From the NCBI RefSeq assembly GCF_900114375.1, contig NZ_FOSV01000001.1, forward strand, positions 124,001 to 188,000: a DNA stretch of 64,000 nucleotides, given 5' to 3'. Shown here one piece after another: positions 1 through 10,419 of this stretch (position 1 is the stretch's first letter; every line of letters starts with the position of its first letter). The notes under the pieces are model-generated. The model did not search any database. It saw only the letters and a program-made list of their open reading frames with translations, and had not been told where the DNA came from. The stretch comes from Methylorubrum salsuginis (GTDB lineage: Bacteria > Pseudomonadota > Alphaproteobacteria > Rhizobiales > Beijerinckiaceae). A program made the translations under genes and the position numbers.

Positions 1-65
1 GGGAAGAAGGCGCCGTGATTGATGTCATGAACGCGAACGCGCCGCTGCGCACCGATCGAGGCACC

Positions 66-1289
66 ATGAGTTACGACGTCCAGGCGATCCGCCGGGAATT
101 CCCGATTCTCTCGGAAAAGGTCTACGGCAAGCCGCTGGTCTATCTCGACAACGCGGCCTCGTCGCAGAAGCCGAAGGCGGTGATCGACGCCATGGTCTCG
201 TGCATGCAGACCGGCTACGCCAACGTCCATCGCGGCCTGCACTACATGGCCAACGCCGCCACCGAAGGCTTCGAGGGCGCGCGCGAGACCACGCGCCAGT
301 TCCTCAACGCCGCCTCGACCGACGAGATCATCTTCACCCGCAACGCGACGGAAGCCTACAACCTCGTGGCGTCGTCGATGGGGCAGGCCGGGCTGATCGG
401 GGAGGGGGACGAGATCATCCTCTCGATCATGGAGCACCACTCCAACATCGTCCCCTGGCACTTCTTGCGCGAGCGCAAGGGCGCCGTCATCAAGTGGGCG
501 CCGGTCGACGACGAAGGCAACTTCCTGGTCGAAGAGTACGAAAAACTCTTCACCCCGCGCACCAAGATGGTCGCGATCACCCACATGTCGAACGTGCTCG
601 GCACGGTGACGCCGGCCGAAGAGATCGTCCGCATCGCCCATGCCCACGGCGTGCCGGTGCTGCTCGATGGGGCGCAGAGCGCCGTCCACCGGGCGGTGGA
701 CGTGAAGGCGCTCGACTGCGATTTCTTCGTGTTCACCGGCCACAAGGTCTACGGGCCGACCGGGATCGGCGTGCTCTACGGCAAGAAGGAATGGCTGGAG
801 CGGCTGCCCCCCTATCAGGGCGGCGGCGAGATGATCCGCACCGTCAGCCAGGACGCGATCACCTACAACGACCCGCCCCACCGCTTCGAGGCGGGCACGC
901 CGGCGATCATCGAGGCGGTGGGCCTCGGCGCGGCGCTCGAATTCATGATGAAGCTCGGGCGCGACCGGATCGAGGCGCACGAGGCGGCGCTGACCGCCTA
1001 CGCGCAGGAGCGGCTGGGCGCGATGAATTCGCTCACCCTGATCGGCACGGCGCGGGACAAGGGCGGCGTCATCGCCTTCGAGATGAAGGGCGCGCATGCC
1101 CACGACGTCGCTACCATCATCGACCGGCAGGGCGTGGCGGTGCGGGCCGGCACCCACTGCGCCATGCCGCTCCTCAACCGCTTCGGCGTCACCTCGACCT
1201 GTCGCGCCTCGTTCGGCCTGTATAATACGACCGACGAGATCGACGCGCTGGCCGAGGCGCTGACCAAGGCCGAGATGCTGTTCTCTTGA
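66..1289 (+). CDS. sufS: SufS-type cysteine desulfurase
   Basis: PLP-dependent desulfurase that takes sulfur from L-cysteine for cytosolic Fe-S cluster assembly by the SUF pathway. The PLP lysine lies in FTGHKVYGPTG (Lys227) and the persulfide cysteine in RAGTHCAMPL (Cys365), both at the positions expected for group II desulfurases. I chose ATG 66 because MSYDVQAIRREFPIL aligns with the usual SufS N-terminus and GAGG lies just upstream. GTG 15 and ATG 27 are in frame and would add up to 17 residues. An open frame entering from the left ends at TGA 16-18 and is probably the tail of the preceding suf gene (sufD would be expected). sufT follows after 67 bp. Confidence 0.95.
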   Translation: MSYDVQAIRREFPILSEKVYGKPLVYLDNAASSQKPKAVIDAMVSCMQTGYANVHRGLHYMANAATEGFEGARETTRQFLNAASTDEIIFTRNATEAYNLVASSMGQAGLIGEGDEIILSIMEHHSNIVPWHFLRERKGAVIKWAPVDDEGNFLVEEYEKLFTPRTKMVAITHMSNVLGTVTPAEEIVRIAHAHGVPVLLDGAQSAVHRAVDVKALDCDFFVFTGHKVYGPTGIGVLYGKKEWLERLPPYQGGGEMIRTVSQDAITYNDPPHRFEAGTPAIIEAVGLGAALEFMMKLGRDRIEAHEAALTAYAQERLGAMNSLTLIGTARDKGGVIAFEMKGAHAHDVATIIDRQGVAVRAGTHCAMPLLNRFGVTSTCRASFGLYNTTDEIDALAEALTKAEMLFS

Positions 1290-1356
1290 ATTTTTGGGAG
1301 TCTCGGTCGTTGGCTTCCGGCACAGGCCGGAGCCCGGCGACCGGAGGAGTGATCCG

Positions 1357-1740
1357 ATGAGCGCAGACGCCACCATCACCGGCGGCACCAACGCCCCCGC
1401 CCTCGCGGCGGCCCAGGCGATCCCGGCCGAGGAGATCGACCGCCTGACCGACGACATCGTCGCGGCGCTGAAGTCGGTCTACGACCCCGAGATCCCCGCC
1501 GACATCTACGAGCTCGGCCTGATCTACCGCGTCCAGATCGAGGACGACCGGCGCGTCCTGATCGACATGACGCTCACCGCCCCGGGCTGCCCGGTGGCCG
1601 GCGAGATGCCGGGCTGGGTCGAGAACGCGGTGACCGCGGTGCCGGGCGTGCAGTCCTGCCAGGTCACGATGGTGTTCGACCCGCCGTGGGACCAGAGCCG
1701 CATGTCCGACGAGGCCCGCGTCGCGCTCGACATGTGGTAG
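1357..1740 (+). CDS. sufT: SufT / DUF59 Fe-S assembly protein
   Basis: A 127-residue DUF59 (MIP18-like) protein of the SUF system, thought to help mature or carry Fe-S clusters. It has the family DPEIP motif (VYDPEIPADIYELGLIY) and the TAPGCPVAGEMP segment with its conserved cysteine. Start ATG 1357 is preceded by GGAGGA at 1343-1348; an in-frame extension to 1294 has no ribosome-binding site. It lies 67 bp behind sufS on the same strand. The usual next gene, sufA, appears only after a 4.3-kb gap at 6050. Confidence 0.92.
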   Translation: MSADATITGGTNAPALAAAQAIPAEEIDRLTDDIVAALKSVYDPEIPADIYELGLIYRVQIEDDRRVLIDMTLTAPGCPVAGEMPGWVENAVTAVPGVQSCQVTMVFDPPWDQSRMSDEARVALDMW

Positions 1741-2118
1741 AGGGGGCGCCGCTTTACCCGGGCTTCGGCACGAAGTCGCAGGAGTCTGGCCGGCCGCACC
1801 CCTTCGAGGACGTTGCCTACCGTACCGTCCGACCCTTTGATGCCAGGGTACCGCTGCGGTCGCGTCGAGGCGTCGGCACGATCCCGCCGGGCGCATCGGC
1901 GCCCTCGACCGGGACGGCCTGCGCGACGGGATCGATATCGCCCGCTCCGATCTGACGCCTCAGAAAATCTCGGACGGAGCCCGGCTGTGCCTGCCACCCT
2001 GGTACGGCGTGGGCCGGCCGATACACTCCGTCACCGGCTCGCCTCTTCGGCGCGGAAGCCGCCGCGCGCCGCGGCACGAGACTGGAAAGTCTCTACGCCT
2101 TGAGCGATGATCCTGTCC
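1741..2118. other. Intergenic stretch after sufT
   Basis: No convincing gene. Short open frames exist on both strands, but they have arginine/proline-rich compositions typical of shadow frames in GC-rich DNA, no ribosome-binding sites and no recognisable motifs. This is the left edge of the DNA separating sufT from sufA. Confidence 0.5.
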
Positions 2119-2219
2119 TAGAGCATCGGCCCGAAAGGTGGTTTCCGGCTTTCGGAAAAAGCCGATGCGGCCCAATCACAGAGAGCATTGTCCTGGATCC
2201 GATATCCAGGACAATGCTC
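2119..2219 (+). repeat. Composite palindromic repeat, copy 1 (two hairpins)
   Basis: First hairpin at 2121-2168: outer arms GCATCGGC / GCCGATGC enclose CCGAAAGG and CTTTCGG arms. After a spacer comes a perfect second hairpin with 16-bp arms at 2183-2198 and 2204-2219 around CCGAT. The same two-part architecture recurs at 5579-5670 and, inverted, at 6474-6572. The element starts with TAGAGCAT, as in several other copies. Confidence 0.85.
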
Positions 2220-2428
2220 GACGCAGGCTGTCGGCCGTGGCCCCGGATCACTCTGGGGCTACCGCCTACGGACCGGCGACCCGGGACCATCCCCAGGAAC
2301 ACGATTGTCGTGCCGGTCTTTTTCGATAGCCGACCAGCCGGATCATCCGGCGGCCGGGCATTCGGAGACAACGATCAAACGCGTCAGCCGAATAGGGTCT
2401 TCGGTGACCCATTAGAACGCTCTTCGTG

Positions 2429-3294
2429 ATGTCGCGGACGATCTACAGCTTCATCATCGATACCGCGCCTGCGTTTCCCTATCAGGGCTGGCATCTGGCA
2501 AAATCGCTGTGCTTGCGCTGTGCGGCCGCGCCGGACACCATACACGTCCAACTCACGGACGCGGTCCCGTCCGAGACGGTCCGGCTGTTTGCCGCGTGCG
2601 GTTACCGCACCCACCGCCTGAGCCCCTTTGGCGATGGCAAATGGTGCAACAAGCTTGCACAACTGCCGAACCTTCTCGGCGAAACGTTCGACATCGCTGT
2701 CCTGCTCGACACCGACATGATCGCGGTCGCGGATGTCCGGACCTTTCTCTGCAGCGATTTCGTGCAAGCGAAGGTGGTCGACTTCCCCAATCCATCACTG
2801 GCGGTTCTCAGGGAACTCTACAGTCCGGCGGGGGGAGACGACGAACCACCGATCGTACGGACCGACGGAATCGACGCGCCGACGCTTCATGGCAACTGCA
2901 ACGGCGGCTTCTATGCCGTACCGCGCCCATTGGCCGAGAGCTACAGCGAAGAATGGCGGCGCTGGGCCGTGTGGCTGTTCGAGAATGACGAGCCCCTACG
3001 GCGGGCCGGGCGGATGAAGAAGTCGATCAAATCCGTGCGGCGCTCGCCTTTCGACGCTCGATGATTCCTTACGCGGACGCCCCGGCGAACGTGAATTACT
3101 TCCTGCACGCGCAAGTCGAGCACAGCCGCTTCGACGCATCCCGCCCGATTGCGCTGCTACACTATCACGATACGCTGGATCCAATCGGCATGCTGGCCCC
3201 TCCGTTCCCGCTGAAGCCGGCCGAGAAAGAAGCGGTGACGCTGGCCAACGAGAGCATCCAGCTGCACCGGCATCCGACCTTGAGACCCCGCTGA
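2429..3294 (+). pseudogene. Glycosyltransferase-like gene with a frameshift
   Basis: Two overlapping frames read as one protein of about 288 residues. The first part (2429 to about 3010) begins MSRTIYSFIIDTAP, has a DxD-type motif in IAVLLDTDMIAV and the segment HGNCNGGFYAVPR, all typical of retaining GT-A-like sugar-nucleotide transferases. The reading then continues one frame over as ADEEVDQIRAALAF and DAPANVNYFLHAQV, ending at 3294. One extra G in the run near 3008-3010 would explain the shift. Read literally, the first frame stops at 3064 and the second starts at 3061. No clear ribosome-binding site precedes ATG 2429. The base composition is less GC-rich than the flanking suf genes, which suggests transferred DNA. 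The acceptor and donor cannot be told; a sequencing error is possible. Confidence 0.7.
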
Positions 3295-3613
3295 CGTCAG
3301 GAATTTCTGCGCTCGGACGCAGATCGCAGATGACGATACGTCTTGCTGCCGCGGAGACATCCGGACGCCGCATATAGGCCGCATCATGACTTGCCCGATG
3401 CAACCACCCAGATCTTTATTTCGAATAAATCTGCGGATCATCCGTCGCAAATATTGAAGCTCACCGCCTTTTTCGGAAATCCGCCCTTGCCGTATCAGAC
3501 CGATGCTCGTTCGGTTGCAAATCGTGTCGCGCCGGACTTTCGGAGTGCTTTAGCAAGGCATCGTAGACATACAATCCATGCTGCTGTAAATCAAGTCATA
3601 AGAATCCAATCAG
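3295..3613. other. AT-richer intergenic stretch
   Basis: Clearly lower GC than the window average, especially 3400-3660. I see no coding frame with a start signal, no RNA gene and no member of the palindrome family. It may hold the promoter of the downstream propeller gene, but I cannot point to a convincing -35/-10 pair. Confidence 0.4.
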
Positions 3614-4708
3614 GTGCTCCGATATCTGCGAAAGCGGTGTGCATTGATACTCAAAGCTTGTACAAATTCCGGACTTCTTCCCGATGCCTATGCATCCTTG
3701 CGAACACAAGATGCACGCTTTTCACCATCGGGCCGCCTTCTCGTGCTGGCGCCGAAGCAGGGCCTCGTTCTACTGCAGATCGATGTGCAATCCGATCCGA
3801 TCCAGATCGGGCGCCACACCCATTTGCGGTCGCCGAGCCTCGAATTTCCGCACGGTATCGAATTTTTGTCTGAAGACCTTCTCGACGTCGCGAACCGCGA
3901 AGCGGCGGTCACCTTCTATAGGCTACCAAGCGTCGAGGACTGGCAGGATGTAACACAAATCGAGGCGATCGCTGAATTTACATCCTCATGGTTCGGACCG
4001 AAAGGGGCGTCGCGGTTGAGCGACGGGCGGGGGGTGAGGTGCGGGCCGGGATCCATCCGCAGGCATCGCGACCATCTCTATATCTGCGCCAACCACACCA
4101 ATACGGTCAGCAAGCATCCCTTTGCCGTCCGCGGTGGCGGGATCGAAATCGGATCCGGCGAATTGGTCGTGGAGACAGGCCTGGAACTGATCGACGGAAT
4201 TTCAATCAGCCGAGACGGGCAGTGGATCGCCGTCAGCGATTCGGCCCATGGACGCGTCGCCATCTTCCGGGGGGACGACCATTCCGAGGCCTGCGAGTTG
4301 CGGGACAAAGATCTCGGATATCCGCACGGCCTCTGCTTCGATCCGACCCACAAGCGACTGTATGTATCGGACGCAGGCGAGCGCCTGCTTCACGTCTTCG
4401 AAAGTGCCGACGGCACTTGGGAGCGGTCGATGGACCGTAGCGCGTTCAGCCTACCAAGCATCGGCGACGCGGCGTTCTACAAGACAAAGCACTCGGTTCC
4501 CGAAGAGTTCCGCCCCTTGGTCGGTGGAATCAAGGGGCTGGACCTCGATCCATCGGGACGTTTCCTGATCGGAACCTGCCTGAATCAGATCATGGCCATC
4601 TTCGAAACCGTGCCGGCGACCCAAGCCACCAACGGAAAGGCACTGGAGGCAAAAATCACTGTAGACGATGAGCCGATCCTGCGTCAGGCATGCCGCGTTT
4701 CGGTGTAG
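3614..4708 (+). CDS. SMP-30/NHL-like beta-propeller protein
   Basis: A 364-residue protein with recurrent blades of the type ISRDGQWIAVSDSAHGRVAIF, CFDPTHKRLYVSDAGERLLHVF and LDLDPSGRFLIGTCLNQIMAIF. These resemble NHL, YVTN or SMP-30/gluconolactonase propellers. No catalytic set can be assigned and no signal peptide is evident, so function is unknown. The GTG start at 3614 is weak: the first 30 residues do not look conserved, and later TTG starts (for example 3644) are possible. It lies between a frameshifted glycosyltransferase and a broken sulfotransferase and ends 6 bp before the ancestral stop of the latter, so the three probably arrived together. Confidence 0.65.
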   Translation: MLRYLRKRCALILKACTNSGLLPDAYASLRTQDARFSPSGRLLVLAPKQGLVLLQIDVQSDPIQIGRHTHLRSPSLEFPHGIEFLSEDLLDVANREAAVTFYRLPSVEDWQDVTQIEAIAEFTSSWFGPKGASRLSDGRGVRCGPGSIRRHRDHLYICANHTNTVSKHPFAVRGGGIEIGSGELVVETGLELIDGISISRDGQWIAVSDSAHGRVAIFRGDDHSEACELRDKDLGYPHGLCFDPTHKRLYVSDAGERLLHVFESADGTWERSMDRSAFSLPSIGDAAFYKTKHSVPEEFRPLVGGIKGLDLDPSGRFLIGTCLNQIMAIFETVPATQATNGKALEAKITVDDEPILRQACRVSV

Positions 4709-4714
4709 GCTCGA

Positions 4715-5368
4715 TCAGGACAGGCCGAATTTGCGTCTTGCATTCCAGTAAAATGCGACATCCTCAGACAGCAAGCTCTCGAGTGCATCTGTCACGTTTC
4801 AATCCCGCGATATGATAGGCCGGTCGGTGGATTCCGCGGTTTTGTTGAGATAGAATGAAGAGTCGGGCGGAAGCCCAATCAGATTGGACAGCCTCGGCAT
4901 GTCCGCCTCGCGGGTCTCATGGAACCCAATAAAACTGAATCGTTGCAAATCAATATTTCCGAAATAGGTCTGCGACATCAACTGGCGAATCTTCGGATAC
5001 CGCGCAAAATCGACAAGAGACGGACGCCCGGCAAGGAAGCGAGCGTGCAGCACGTTTTTTGGCCTCTTGAAGTTACGCCAGAAGAAGTAGATCGAAACCA
5101 GATTGTCGACCGGCTCGCGCAAGAATGTGATCATGGTCGCAGAAGACGATGCGTATCGGGCGGCTGGAAAATGCCCATGTACGAGGGTCTTACCCTCCGG
5201 AAAGTCAGAAATACCCGGATCGTCGCCAGCCAGTGGGCCACGCGCATAGTCCAAGTAGACCGCATCTCCGAGAAAACGAACGAACTGGTCTTTCAGCGAT
5301 GATCCCGCCGCCTTCGGAAAGTGTACTGATATGATGCGATCACGCAATTTGTACTCTGATCCCATCAC
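4715..5368 (-). pseudogene. Sulfotransferase-like gene with a premature in-frame TGA
   Basis: The intact part (5368 down to 4802, 189 codons) has the PAPS-binding sulfotransferase signatures: ISVHFPKAAGSSL (5'-phosphosulfate loop), VHGHFPAARY and FLREPVDNLVSIYFFWRN (3'-phosphate-binding region). A TGA at 4801-4799 stops it after ISRD. The same frame then stays open for 27 codons reading NVTDALESLLSEDVAFYWNA and ends at TGA 4717-4715. That is the sort of basic, aromatic C-terminus such enzymes usually have. A CGA-to-TGA change would account for the stop. The short 189-residue product might still be made. The acceptor is probably a glycan, given the neighbouring glycosyltransferase remnant. Confidence 0.7.
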
Positions 5369-6049
5369 GCGCCTCGATCAGCATATGCGCTTGAAAAACG
5401 GCAAGAATTTCTTCTGCAATGAGGCATTGACCATGTATGCGCGCTCTCGTCAACATGCCAGGGCCGTGCCTCCCTGTCAGCGAGAGTGGATCGTCAGTCC
5501 TCAGGCAGAACTTGAGGGCGATCAGGCAAGTTCTACCGACAATCTGTAGTGCAAAATTATTTCGCCCCTCTTTCCGGTTAGAGCATCGCCCCGAAAGGTA
5601 GATACCGGCTTTCGGGAAAAGGCGATGCTCCAGAGCCGCATCCGACCTGATTGCATCAGGCCGGCGGCTCTCGCTCCTTGTTCTGCCGCGTATTCTTGCG
5701 ACGAACCGGTATCCGCTTTGCCGGAATGCGCTCTAGGCCGGGCAGATTCATCCTGTCCTCGGACGTCGTCTTCGGCCTCAGAGTTCGCCTCGCAACCGAT
5801 TCCCCCGACGATCGGCGACGGCCGCCTCAGCGGCAGGCGGCCCCCACCACCATTCCGCCGTCATCGGTCGCAGGGCCAGCCCCCCGGCCATCGCGCACGT
5901 CCGTCCGTGACAGGGCGAGCATAGGACGCCGGAATGCGTGCCGCGCAGGCGCCCTGCGGTAGACCCCCGCCCGCCGGATGCTTATCTTCGAAACCCCAAG
6001 AGGACTCACCCGCCCGGGCCTTGAACCCGGCCGCAGGAGAGAGAGCACG
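5369..6049. other. Intergenic stretch before sufA
   Basis: Contains palindrome copy 2 (5579-5670) and otherwise no supported gene. Short frames such as 5331-5549 lack start signals and recognisable sequence. The right part (about 5700-6049) returns to the high GC of the suf genes and probably holds the separate leader of sufA. Confidence 0.5.
5579..5670 (+). repeat. Composite palindromic repeat, copy 2
   Basis: First hairpin at 5581-5630 (GAGCATCGCC ... GGCGATGCTC) with internal CCGAAAGG / CTTTCGG pairing. Second hairpin at 5633-5670 (GAGCCGC ... GCGGCTC) with internal CCTGAT / ATCAGG. Same order and orientation as copy 1. It begins with TTAGAGCATCG. Confidence 0.82.
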
Positions 6050-6424
6050 ATGTCAGGTTTCAAGGTGATCTCGCTGACCGACCGCGCGGCGGAGCGGCTC
6101 AAGGCGATCATGGCCGATGCCGAGCGCCCGATCGCGGGCCTGCGGGTCGGCGTGAAGAACGGCGGCTGCGCCGGCATGTCCTACACGATGGAATATGCCG
6201 AGGCGCGCAAGGCCGGCGAGGACGTGATCGAGGACCGCGGCGTGACCGTGTTCATCGATCCCAAGGCGGTGCTGTTCCTGCTCGGCACCGAGATGGACTT
6301 CCAGACCACCAAGCTGTCGTCGCAGTTCGTGTTCAACAACCCGAACCAGACCTCGGCCTGCGGCTGCGGCGAGTCGGTGGCGATCACGCCCGTCAGCCCG
6401 GACCGGCTGCCGCTCCCGGCTTGA
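6050..6424 (+). CDS. sufA: A-type Fe-S carrier (SufA/IscA/HesB family)
   Basis: A 124-residue A-type carrier that accepts and delivers Fe-S clusters in the SUF pathway. The three cluster-ligand cysteines are present: Cys40 in NGGCAGMSY and Cys104/Cys106 in SACGCGES. Start ATG 6050 follows CAGGAGA. In related genomes this gene normally follows sufT directly; here 4.3 kb of accessory DNA intervenes, so it must either be read through or use its own promoter. It faces the diguanylate cyclase gene across an inverted palindrome copy. Confidence 0.93.
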   Translation: MSGFKVISLTDRAAERLKAIMADAERPIAGLRVGVKNGGCAGMSYTMEYAEARKAGEDVIEDRGVTVFIDPKAVLFLLGTEMDFQTTKLSSQFVFNNPNQTSACGCGESVAITPVSPDRLPLPA

Positions 6425-6473
6425 TCCTCTCGGTTGTCATGCCGCATCGACCCAAAACGCGGCAGCGCCTTTA

Positions 6474-6572
6474 GAGCCTCGTCCTGGATATCGGATTCAG
6501 GACGAGGCTCTCCGTGATTGGGCCGCATCGTCTTTTTCCGACAGCCGGAAACCACCGTTCGGGACGATGCTC
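6474..6572 (-). repeat. Composite palindromic repeat, copy 3 (inverted)
   Basis: Reverse-complement arrangement of copy 1. The perfect-type hairpin 6474-6510 (GAGCCTCGTCCTG ... CAGGACGAGGCTC) comes first, then the GCATCG ... CGATGC hairpin 6525-6572 with TTTTTCCGACAGCCGGAAACC inside. It fills the gap between convergent sufA and the diguanylate cyclase gene, where it could serve as a bidirectional terminator. Confidence 0.85.
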
Positions 6573-6618
6573 TCGCCCGGTCCCGGCCCATGGCCGGGTT
6601 CGACGAAGGAAGAGCGGA

Positions 6619-7674
6619 TCAGGCCACGTTTGGCAGGGCGGCCGCTTGGTTCTCGTCCAGCGTGCGGTTGCGGCCGGCCCGTTTGGCGGCAAAAAGGCAG
6701 GAATCGGCGCGCTCCAGTAGCGACACCGCATTGTCGTCCGGGCGCTGCATCGCAACCCCCAGCGACACCGTCACTTTGCCGAGCGATTCGCCGGTCGAGC
6801 GCTTGACCAATTCGCGGCCGGTCACGCTGGTGCGCACCCGCTCGGCGATCTCGAGAGCGGCGGCCCGGTCGGTCTCCGGCAGAACGATGCCGAATTCCTC
6901 GCCGCCGAAGCGGGCGAGGGTGGCACCCTTCTGGCCGACATGCTCGCGCATCACGATGGCGACGAGGCGCAGCACCTGATCGCCGGTGAGATGGCCGTAG
7001 AGGTCGTTGAAGCGCTTGAAATAATCGATGTCGAGCACGATCAGGCTCGACGGGCGGTGCCCGGCGCCCGCCTCGATCGCCCGGCGCAAGCCCTCCTCGA
7101 AGCTCTTGCGGTTGCCCAACCCCGTCAGCGGGTCGGTCAGGCTCTCGAGCCGCGTCGCCTCAAGCGTCTCGCGTAAGGTTTCGATCTCGTTGCGGCTCTC
7201 GCGCATGCGCGCTTCGAGGGTGCGGTTGTTGGCGGTCACGTCGCGGGTGTTGGCGATGATGGCGGTCACCACCTCCTTCAGCCGCGCCCGGCTGGTCGCC
7301 GCGTTGGTGATGTCGTGGGTGAAGGCCTGGAGGGATTCGCCGTACTGCGCGGTCGAGTGGATCGACACGTCGATCATGTCCATGATGCCCTCGACCTCGG
7401 CGATGAGGCTCGAGTTCATCCGGTCCACCTCCATCGCGAGGCGGCGCCCGTCGATATAGGTGTCGTGCAACTGGTCGATGTCGGCGCTGGTCAGCGTGCC
7501 ATTCTGCGTCGTCAGGCGCTTGATGGCATCGTTCATCAGCGGCTGGCTGCCGGCCACATAGGTGTACCAGACCGCATAGGCGCGGGGCGTCGCGGTGCTG
7601 CAATAGTCGCGCATCAGCTCGAAGCTGCGCTGCGCGAGGGCGAGACTGCGCTCACGGTCGAGGTCGGGGCTCAT
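6619..7674 (-). CDS. GGDEF diguanylate cyclase
   Basis: A 351-residue soluble protein with an N-terminal helical region of about 170 residues and a C-terminal GGDEF domain (LTDPLTGLGNRKSF, VLDIDYFKRFNDLYGH, ARFGGEEFGIVLPE). The GGEEF active-site loop is intact, so it should make c-di-GMP. The usual RxxD inhibitory site upstream of GGEEF reads QKGA, so product inhibition through that site is not expected. No membrane segments are seen. It is monocistronic on the minus strand, convergent with sufA. Confidence 0.9.
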   Translation of the reverse strand: MSPDLDRERSLALAQRSFELMRDYCSTATPRAYAVWYTYVAGSQPLMNDAIKRLTTQNGTLTSADIDQLHDTYIDGRRLAMEVDRMNSSLIAEVEGIMDMIDVSIHSTAQYGESLQAFTHDITNAATSRARLKEVVTAIIANTRDVTANNRTLEARMRESRNEIETLRETLEATRLESLTDPLTGLGNRKSFEEGLRRAIEAGAGHRPSSLIVLDIDYFKRFNDLYGHLTGDQVLRLVAIVMREHVGQKGATLARFGGEEFGIVLPETDRAAALEIAERVRTSVTGRELVKRSTGESLGKVTVSLGVAMQRPDDNAVSLLERADSCLFAAKRAGRNRTLDENQAAALPNVA

Positions 7675-7841
7675 CCGGCGTAATCCGCTCCTCCGGACGA
7701 GGATCGTCCTTGAGCGAGTATCGCCTCACGAACCTCGCCAGGACGTTAAGAGGGACCGGGGAAACCCCGAGAAACGCTCCGAAAAGCAATGTCCATTGGC
7801 GGACATAACCCGTGAGCGCCTCCACGGCGCCCGGGAGGCAA

Positions 7842-9353
<1,512 letters not shown>

Positions 9354-9723
9354 CTGGGGCAGGGAACCATCGCGCGTGGGATCGGCCGGTCGGTCGTGGG
9401 CCGGGCGCGTTCCGCCGGTCCTCGCGGTGCCGTCGCGCAAGCCGTCGTCGCGCATCCCGACGCGCGCGACACTTAGTGGGCTGGGCGGGCTTGTCAATCG
9501 AGCGGTGAGCATGCCTGGACCCGAAGGCCGGCAGCCGTCGCGGAGGCCCCGCAGAGGCCCCTCGGGCGTTCCGCTCCGTCGGACGCCTCGCCGGAGCGGC
9601 AGCCGACCGACCGCGGCACCCTTTGGCGCCCGGCCACACGGTGGATCGGGCTTCGCCCCCTCGGGCAGGGCCGGGCACGGCGGCCCGCACGAGATCCGCC
9701 GGCACCGCGCGCCCGTTTGATCG
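9354..9723. other. Intergenic stretch between helicase and small membrane protein
   Basis: High-GC DNA without a supported gene. The open frames here are proline/arginine-rich shadows. It should contain the minus-strand helicase leader; no clear promoter, terminator or RNA motif is recognised. Confidence 0.4.
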
Positions 9724-9954
9724 TCAGCGCCCGCGCAGCAGGCAGGGATCGAGAGTGGCGGCCCGCGCCGACGGCTCGATCGAGCCCGTCACCGCCGGGT
9801 CGATCCCGAGGGCCGCCACGCGCCCGGCATCGGCATCGACGGTGCGGGCGACATACTGGCCGAGCACGATCGCGGCGAGGCCCGCGGCCAGCGTCACCTT
9901 CACGGTCCAGGAGAGAAGACCGCGCGTCGCCCGCGGTTCGGGTTCGAGGGACAT
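9724..9954 (-). CDS. Small single-pass membrane protein, unknown
   Basis: A 76-residue frame with a charged N-terminus and one hydrophobic segment (about residues 13-34, WTVKVTLAAGLAAIVLGQYV), followed by a short polar tail that would sit outside the membrane. No family is recognised. The hydrophobic stretch and the balanced composition argue against a shadow frame, but there is no strong ribosome-binding site. Confidence 0.5.
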   Translation of the reverse strand: MSLEPEPRATRGLLSWTVKVTLAAGLAAIVLGQYVARTVDADAGRVAALGIDPAVTGSIEPSARAATLDPCLLRGR

Positions 9955-10419
9955 GGGCTGAGCGTCCGGGCGGGTTCGGCCCCGGTGGGGCGGGTGCTCG
10001 ACCCTGCCCGAACGTGGTTAAGGCAGCCTTCACCCGCCTGCCTCGCAGCCGCCTCGGCAGCGGATTCACCCGCGCCCGCGCGCGATGAGGCGCGCGATGC
10101 GTCAGGCACGGCATCGAGATGGATGCCCGAAAGCTTTCATTAACCACGCGACGCGATCGACATCCGATCAAGTCTTGACTTGCCTTTCGACAAAGACCCG
10201 GACCGACAAGATGTGCGGGACGACACATCGGCTCTGACCGGGTGCAAACGGGCGCGTAAGCTTCACGTTTCGTTGACGGGTTCGGCTTAATTGCTTCGTT
10301 CATCGCAGGAGGGCGACGACATCCGGGGAAGGTCCCCGGCACTCACCAGGCCAGGATGCAGGCCGTAACATCCGGAGCGCGCGGCGCGCCGGCTCCCGCC
10401 GAACTTGCAGGAACCCGAC
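9955..10419. other. Upstream region of the outer-membrane barrel gene
   Basis: A long leader of about 460 bp. The part 10110-10300 is less GC-rich and contains promoter-like TTGAC hexamers (for example TTGACG at 10273-10278), but no well-spaced -10 box can be chosen with confidence. Strongly expressed Omp25-like genes often have such leaders. No gene is supported here. Confidence 0.45.
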
